A stretch of DNA of 64,000 nucleotides from an uncultured Bacteroidales bacterium. GTDB taxonomy: Bacteria; Bacteroidota; Bacteroidia; Bacteroidales; JAUNSR01. The translations under genes were made by a program, and so were the position numbers. Below the pieces are notes generated by a model, which worked only from the letters and a program-made list of their open reading frames with translations, did not search any database and had not been told where the DNA came from. How positions within the stretch are numbered: the stretch's first letter is position 1; every line of letters starts with the position of its first letter. The stretch lies in the NCBI GenBank assembly GCA_947074145.1, contig CAMTOJ010000005.1:1-64000 (forward strand), in the 5' to 3' direction. Of this stretch, positions 59,944 through 64,000 are shown piece by piece.

Positions 59944-62900
59944 ATGAGAATTGTATATCTAATATTCAGTTTATTATTAACGGCACAGATCGCTTTTTCA
60001 CAAACACTTATTGTGAAAGGTACTGTAATTTCCCTGGAAGATGACTATTCATTACCCGGTGTTAATGTTACAGTAAAAGGTGAGCCGGATCAAGGAACAG
60101 TTACGGATATAGATGGTTATTTTTCTATTAATGTACAAAAAGGTAAAACCCTTATTTTTTCTTATATCGGATATAAACCGGTAGAGAAATTAGTGAAAAA
60201 TGAAGCTCCACTTAACATCTTATTAGAATCAGATGCTATTGCTCTTAACGAAGTTGTAGCAATTGGATATGGAGTTATGAAAAAAAGTGATTTGACAGGA
60301 GCTGTTTCATCAGTTAAAGCCGAACAATTGCAAAAAACGCCGGCTGCAGGACTTGATCAGGCTTTACAGGGTAGAGCTGCAGGTGTAACAGTAAATGCTA
60401 ATTCTGGACAACCCGGAATGGCCGCCGAAGTACGTATTCGTGGGATTGGAACTGTAAATAATAGTGCTCCTATATATGTTGTAGATGGAATTATCGTAAG
60501 TGATATAAATTATTTAAACCCTTCCGATATCGTATCAACTGAGATTTTAAAAGATGCATCTTCTACAGCAATATATGGTTCAAGAGGTGCAAATGGAGTT
60601 ATATTGGTGACTACAAGAAAGGGTAGTGATAGTGGAAAAACAAATATTACATTTAATGGTTACGCCGGAGTACAGAATAGATGGCGGAAACTGGATTTAA
60701 TGGGGAGAGATGAATTTGTAAATACTCTTATCTCATTGGAAAACAGAGAGTCACAAAGTAATTATTATAAGAAAAATGGTTTCAATAAGTGGTTATATGC
60801 TTATAGACTCGGAAGTTCTAACTACTATCCCGTTACTCAGGCTCAATCAGCAGATGGCTTTGATTATAGTTCTGTTGATACAGATTGGCAAGATGAAGTT
60901 TTCAAATCAAATGCATTTATACAAAATTACAGTTTATCGTTTGATGGAGGTAATGATAAAGTAAGTTACTCGTTAAGCGGTAGTTATTTCAAACAAGAAG
61001 GAACCATTATTGGATCTGATTATACTCGCTTTACTTTAAGAGCAAACAGTAGCTATAAAGTTCGTTCATGGCTTAAGATTGGAGAAAATATCTCTTTTGT
61101 AACATCAGAAGGACGTAATGCAATGAATAATAACGCAAGTCCGGGCGCTTCAATACTTTCTGCTGCTATAGCTATGGCTCCATGGGATCCTACTCATTAT
61201 CCTGAGGGTACATTTAATTCAGAAGGAAAGGATTTAAGCGGACAAATTAGTGCTTCTTCAAATTTTAGAAATGTAATTAATCCTTTTTCAATGGTTGAAC
61301 ATTCTCACCCATCAAACAAAACAGAACGTTGGGTTGGTGATCTTAATATGGAGATCACTCCAATATCAGGTCTTGTATTACGTTCTTCTGTAAGCTTGGA
61401 TTTATCAAATATTCGAAACACTTTGTTTAAAGATTCTTATGAATATTCCTCTTTTGATAAGGCATCTCAGAATTTTTTCTCAAGCAGTATGGAAAGATAT
61501 TCAACTTGTATAATAGAAAACACTCTATCATATGCTAAAGATTTTAATAATCATTCTCTTTCATTAATGCTTGGTCAAACAGCAGAAGAAAATAATTATT
61601 ATTCATTAAGCGCTTCCGGAGCCTCTATACTTAATCCTAATAAAAACAATTGGCTTCTTTCTCAAACAACAACAGATCGAAGTTATGGCAATGATGCAAT
61701 ATATCGTACAAGGATGACATCTTTTTTAGGACGCATGCACTATACATATAAAAATAAATATATGGCTACTGTAAACTTCAGAGCAGACGGGTCAAATAAG
61801 TTCCCTGAAAATGTATGGGGTTATTTCCCTTCAACAGCATTAGCATGGAGAGTTTCAGAAGAGGGATTTATGCAAGATTTAAGCACTTTAGATTATTTAA
61901 AAATCAGAGCAGGTTGGGGACAAATAGGAAATGATAAAATCAGTAATGACAGTTTTATTTTGAAGATGTTTAACAGCGGACCATCATTTGTAGATTATGT
62001 ATTGGGCGAGAATCAGCAATTAGCAAACGGAGCTGCAATTCTTACCTATATAAATAAGGGTGGTAAGTGGGAGACAACAGAGCAAAAGAATGTCGGAGTA
62101 GATTTCTCAATATTAAATGGAGTAATATCAGGTACAGTTGACGGTTTTATTCGTGATACAAGAGATATGTTACTTCCTGTCAAAGCTCCTGCTCATGTAG
62201 GTAATCGTTACGATGCATTGGCAAATGTTGGTGTAGTAAGAAATCAAGGTATTGAAGTTTCTCTTACTCATCAATCTAAAATCGGAGATTTTGGTTATTC
62301 AGTGATGGCAAATGCATCATTTATAGAGAATAAACTAACAACGCTTAATGGAGGAGAACGAATTTACGGAGATTATACTCTATGTGATGAGGGATTATCA
62401 TTATTTACATTTTGGGGATATCAATATGAAGGTATTTACAAAAGTAATGATGAGGCAAAGCAACATTTGTATGCCTATAGCGATAGTGAAATGCCATATG
62501 CGATGGGAGATGCAAAATATAAAGATTTAAATAATGACGGAATAATTGATGATAACGATAAGACAGATTTAGGTTCACCTTTCCCTTGGCTTACTTATGG
62601 GTTGAATATAGATCTTAGCTGGAAAAATTTTGACATGCAAATTTTCTTCCAGGGAGTATATGGAAATCAGATATATAATGCGTTGAGACATCGTACAGAA
62701 TGGGATGGTACAGAGTCAACATTAAGCACGGCTATGAGAGATGTTTGGACTGTAAATAATCCAAACGGGTCTATTCCTAATCCTTACGGAAGTACTAATA
62801 ATAAATTGGCTTCAAGCAGATTTGTTGAGAGTGGAGCTTATCTAAGACTAAAGAATCTTCAATTAGGATATAATATCACTTCGAAAACTCTTAAAGATAT

Positions 62901-63054
62901 GGGAGTTGGAAAGTGTAGATTATATGTAACGGCTAATAATCTTTTGACACTAACGAAATATACAGGATACGATCCTGAAGTTGGAGGAGGTGTGGATTAT
63001 GGAAATTATCCTCAAGCCAGAACCTATATGTTCGGAACAACAATAAACTTTTAA
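59944..63054 (+). CDS. SusC/RagA-family TonB-dependent outer-membrane receptor
   Basis: A 1036-residue SusC-like receptor: signal peptide MRIVYLIFSLLLTAQIAFSQ, a CarboxypepD_reg-like domain (about 24-105; LPGVNVTVKGEPDQGTVTDIDG), the TonB-box/plug start VAIGYGVMKKSDLTGAVSSV, plug motifs PIYVVDGIIV and SSTAIYGSRGANGVILVTT, and a large barrel ending with ARTYMFGTTINF. With the SusD-like lipoprotein it imports glycans or peptides. Its gene is divergent from a membrane-bound regulator gene and precedes susD-like by 10 bp. The substrate cannot be inferred, since no hydrolase is visible in the window after it. Confidence 0.95.
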   Translation: MRIVYLIFSLLLTAQIAFSQTLIVKGTVISLEDDYSLPGVNVTVKGEPDQGTVTDIDGYFSINVQKGKTLIFSYIGYKPVEKLVKNEAPLNILLESDAIALNEVVAIGYGVMKKSDLTGAVSSVKAEQLQKTPAAGLDQALQGRAAGVTVNANSGQPGMAAEVRIRGIGTVNNSAPIYVVDGIIVSDINYLNPSDIVSTEILKDASSTAIYGSRGANGVILVTTRKGSDSGKTNITFNGYAGVQNRWRKLDLMGRDEFVNTLISLENRESQSNYYKKNGFNKWLYAYRLGSSNYYPVTQAQSADGFDYSSVDTDWQDEVFKSNAFIQNYSLSFDGGNDKVSYSLSGSYFKQEGTIIGSDYTRFTLRANSSYKVRSWLKIGENISFVTSEGRNAMNNNASPGASILSAAIAMAPWDPTHYPEGTFNSEGKDLSGQISASSNFRNVINPFSMVEHSHPSNKTERWVGDLNMEITPISGLVLRSSVSLDLSNIRNTLFKDSYEYSSFDKASQNFFSSSMERYSTCIIENTLSYAKDFNNHSLSLMLGQTAEENNYYSLSASGASILNPNKNNWLLSQTTTDRSYGNDAIYRTRMTSFLGRMHYTYKNKYMATVNFRADGSNKFPENVWGYFPSTALAWRVSEEGFMQDLSTLDYLKIRAGWGQIGNDKISNDSFILKMFNSGPSFVDYVLGENQQLANGAAILTYINKGGKWETTEQKNVGVDFSILNGVISGTVDGFIRDTRDMLLPVKAPAHVGNRYDALANVGVVRNQGIEVSLTHQSKIGDFGYSVMANASFIENKLTTLNGGERIYGDYTLCDEGLSLFTFWGYQYEGIYKSNDEAKQHLYAYSDSEMPYAMGDAKYKDLNNDGIIDDNDKTDLGSPFPWLTYGLNIDLSWKNFDMQIFFQGVYGNQIYNALRHRTEWDGTESTLSTAMRDVWTVNNPNGSIPNPYGSTNNKLASSRFVESGAYLRLKNLQLGYNITSKTLKDMGVGKCRLYVTANNLLTLTKYTGYDPEVGGGVDYGNYPQARTYMFGTTINF

Positions 63055-63064
63055 TTCTTAAGCC

Positions 63065-64000
63065 ATGAAAAAAAATAAAATCAAACATATATTTCTTGTA
63101 TTAATTGTAGCATTTACAACTTCTTGTAATGACTGGTTACTCGAGCCTTCGCCCGGAGTTACAAATCTTGATGATTTTTTTACAGGTGGAAATACTGCAA
63201 TTCAAACAGTTAATGCAGCTTATACACCTTTAATGTGGGAATTTAACTCTACTTATTATCCAGAATGGTTTATCGGAGATGTTGTTTCGGATGATGCTTT
63301 AAAAGGGGGTCAAAGTATCAGTGATATGGCTGATGTCTATGATATGGAGAATTTTAAAACAGGTTCTAACAATCAGTTTTTATTAGAATATTATAGGGCA
63401 CAATATCAGGGTATTTCAAGATGTAATGTAGGTATAAATAATATACCGCAAATAGCGGAAGATACTATAATGTCGACAAAAGTAAAGGCACGACTTTTGG
63501 GAGAGGTGCATTTTTTAAGGGCACTCTATTATTTCCGATTAGTAAGAATATTTGGTGGTGTTCCTTTGGTTGATTATGTTATTGATAGTAGTAATAAATG
63601 GAAACAGCCAAGAGCTTCAATTGAAGAGATTTATGATTTTATCGTTTCCGACTTAAAAATTGCCGAAAAACAATTATGGTATAAAAGTGAATATACAAAA
63701 GATAATTTGGGCAGAGCAACAAAAGGTGCGGCTCAGGCTATGCTTATGAAAGTAAATCTTTATCGTCATAATTATGAAGAAGCTCTTAAATGGGGAAATA
63801 GTTTTTTTGAAAAAGAAGATGAATACAGTTTGTGTGAGAATTATGCAGATAACTTTTCATTAGATGGAGAAAACGGACCTGAATCTGTTTTCGAAATTCA
63901 ATATATGCAGGATCCGACAAGTGACTATGGTGAAGGTAACGGTTTTACTCGCGGAACATTTACTGTTATAATGACACGTTCCCGTTCTGCAGCCCTGGGT
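63065..64000 (+). CDS. SusD/RagB-family substrate-binding lipoprotein, 3' end missing
   Basis: Open from the ATG at 63065 to the window edge (312 codons, no stop). A lipoprotein signal peptide ends at VAFTTSC, with NDWLLEPSPG following as in SusD proteins. ISRCNVGINNIPQI and LGEVHFLRALYYFRLVRIFGGVPL are SusD-family helices. It forms the lid of the SusC transporter on the cell surface. Roughly the first 310 residues, about half the usual length, are present. Confidence 0.92.
   Translation, partial: MKKNKIKHIFLVLIVAFTTSCNDWLLEPSPGVTNLDDFFTGGNTAIQTVNAAYTPLMWEFNSTYYPEWFIGDVVSDDALKGGQSISDMADVYDMENFKTGSNNQFLLEYYRAQYQGISRCNVGINNIPQIAEDTIMSTKVKARLLGEVHFLRALYYFRLVRIFGGVPLVDYVIDSSNKWKQPRASIEEIYDFIVSDLKIAEKQLWYKSEYTKDNLGRATKGAAQAMLMKVNLYRHNYEEALKWGNSFFEKEDEYSLCENYADNFSLDGENGPESVFEIQYMQDPTSDYGEGNGFTRGTFTVIMTRSRSAALG

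Overview
The window is A+T-rich, densely coded DNA from a Bacteroidota chromosome, most likely order Bacteroidales. The support is a SusC/SusD pair, a Mfa/FimA-type fimbrial locus, an Oar-like TonB-dependent receptor with a partner hydrolase, a fused sensor/HTH regulator, an HU-like/winged-helix protein, and several promoters of the Bacteroidota form (TTTG or TTG, about 17-20 bp, TAnnTTTG). No rRNA, tRNA, CRISPR array, transposase or integrase was recognised. The first and last genes run off the window.

Layout. (1) 1-8169, plus strand: amino-acid catabolism. A PaaK-type acyl-CoA ligase, an aminotransferase and a four-subunit 2-oxoacid:ferredoxin oxidoreductase are followed by cystathionine beta-synthase, a SAM-dependent methyltransferase and cystathionine gamma-lyase. 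Together they suggest transamination to 2-oxoacids, oxidation to acyl-CoA with reduced ferredoxin, and acid/CoA-ester conversion, with transsulfuration feeding in 2-oxobutyrate. (2) 8343-11768, minus: ABC ATPase, HlyD adaptor and TolC exporter genes without a permease, behind a sigma-54-type promoter. (3) 12112-19076: AbgT transporter, DprA, ZnuC/ZnuA-like zinc uptake genes (again no permease) with a GNAT gene, an Lrp/AsnC regulator and an inositol-monophosphatase-family enzyme. (4) 19708-28205: a fimbrial operon (OmpA/DUF3575 protein, anchor-like lipoprotein, two fimbrillins, large DUF4906 tip-like protein) and a thioredoxin-fold lipoprotein. (5) 28361-31358, minus: a sensor kinase and sigma-54 activator, surrounded and interrupted by three kinds of short repeat.

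(6) 31664-40807, minus: a DUF1648 membrane protein; an operon of secreted protein, Oar-like TonB receptor and PHP-type phosphodiesterase; and a large secreted PL26-like exo-rhamnogalacturonan lyase. (7) 40944-44621, minus: an HU-like/winged-helix protein preceded by a 12-unit array of 10-bp repeats, then a flippase-like membrane protein and a GT4 glycosyltransferase. (8) 44982-56608, plus: a nine-gene operon, the most unusual part of the window. It combines LPP20-like and CsgG/FlgT-like envelope proteins and a MltC-like lytic transglycosylase with three zinc-ribbon proteins: a C25 (gingipain-fold) protease without a signal peptide, an SPFH coiled-coil protein with ribbons at both ends, and a one-TM TPR-like protein. 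(9) 56799-64000: a kinase-less sensor/LuxR-HTH regulator divergent from a SusC/SusD pair.

Two links between loci come from the sequence. A 14-bp box (GTGC, six variable bases, then CGAAC/GCAC-type end) lies upstream of the tolC sigma-54 promoter and occurs twice, 21 bp apart, upstream of the sigma-54 activator gene, suggesting that this activator controls the exporter operon. Palindromes of the type ACCTTGCAAGGT recur in two distant intergenic regions. Functions are assigned by reading motifs and from family knowledge; no database search was run.
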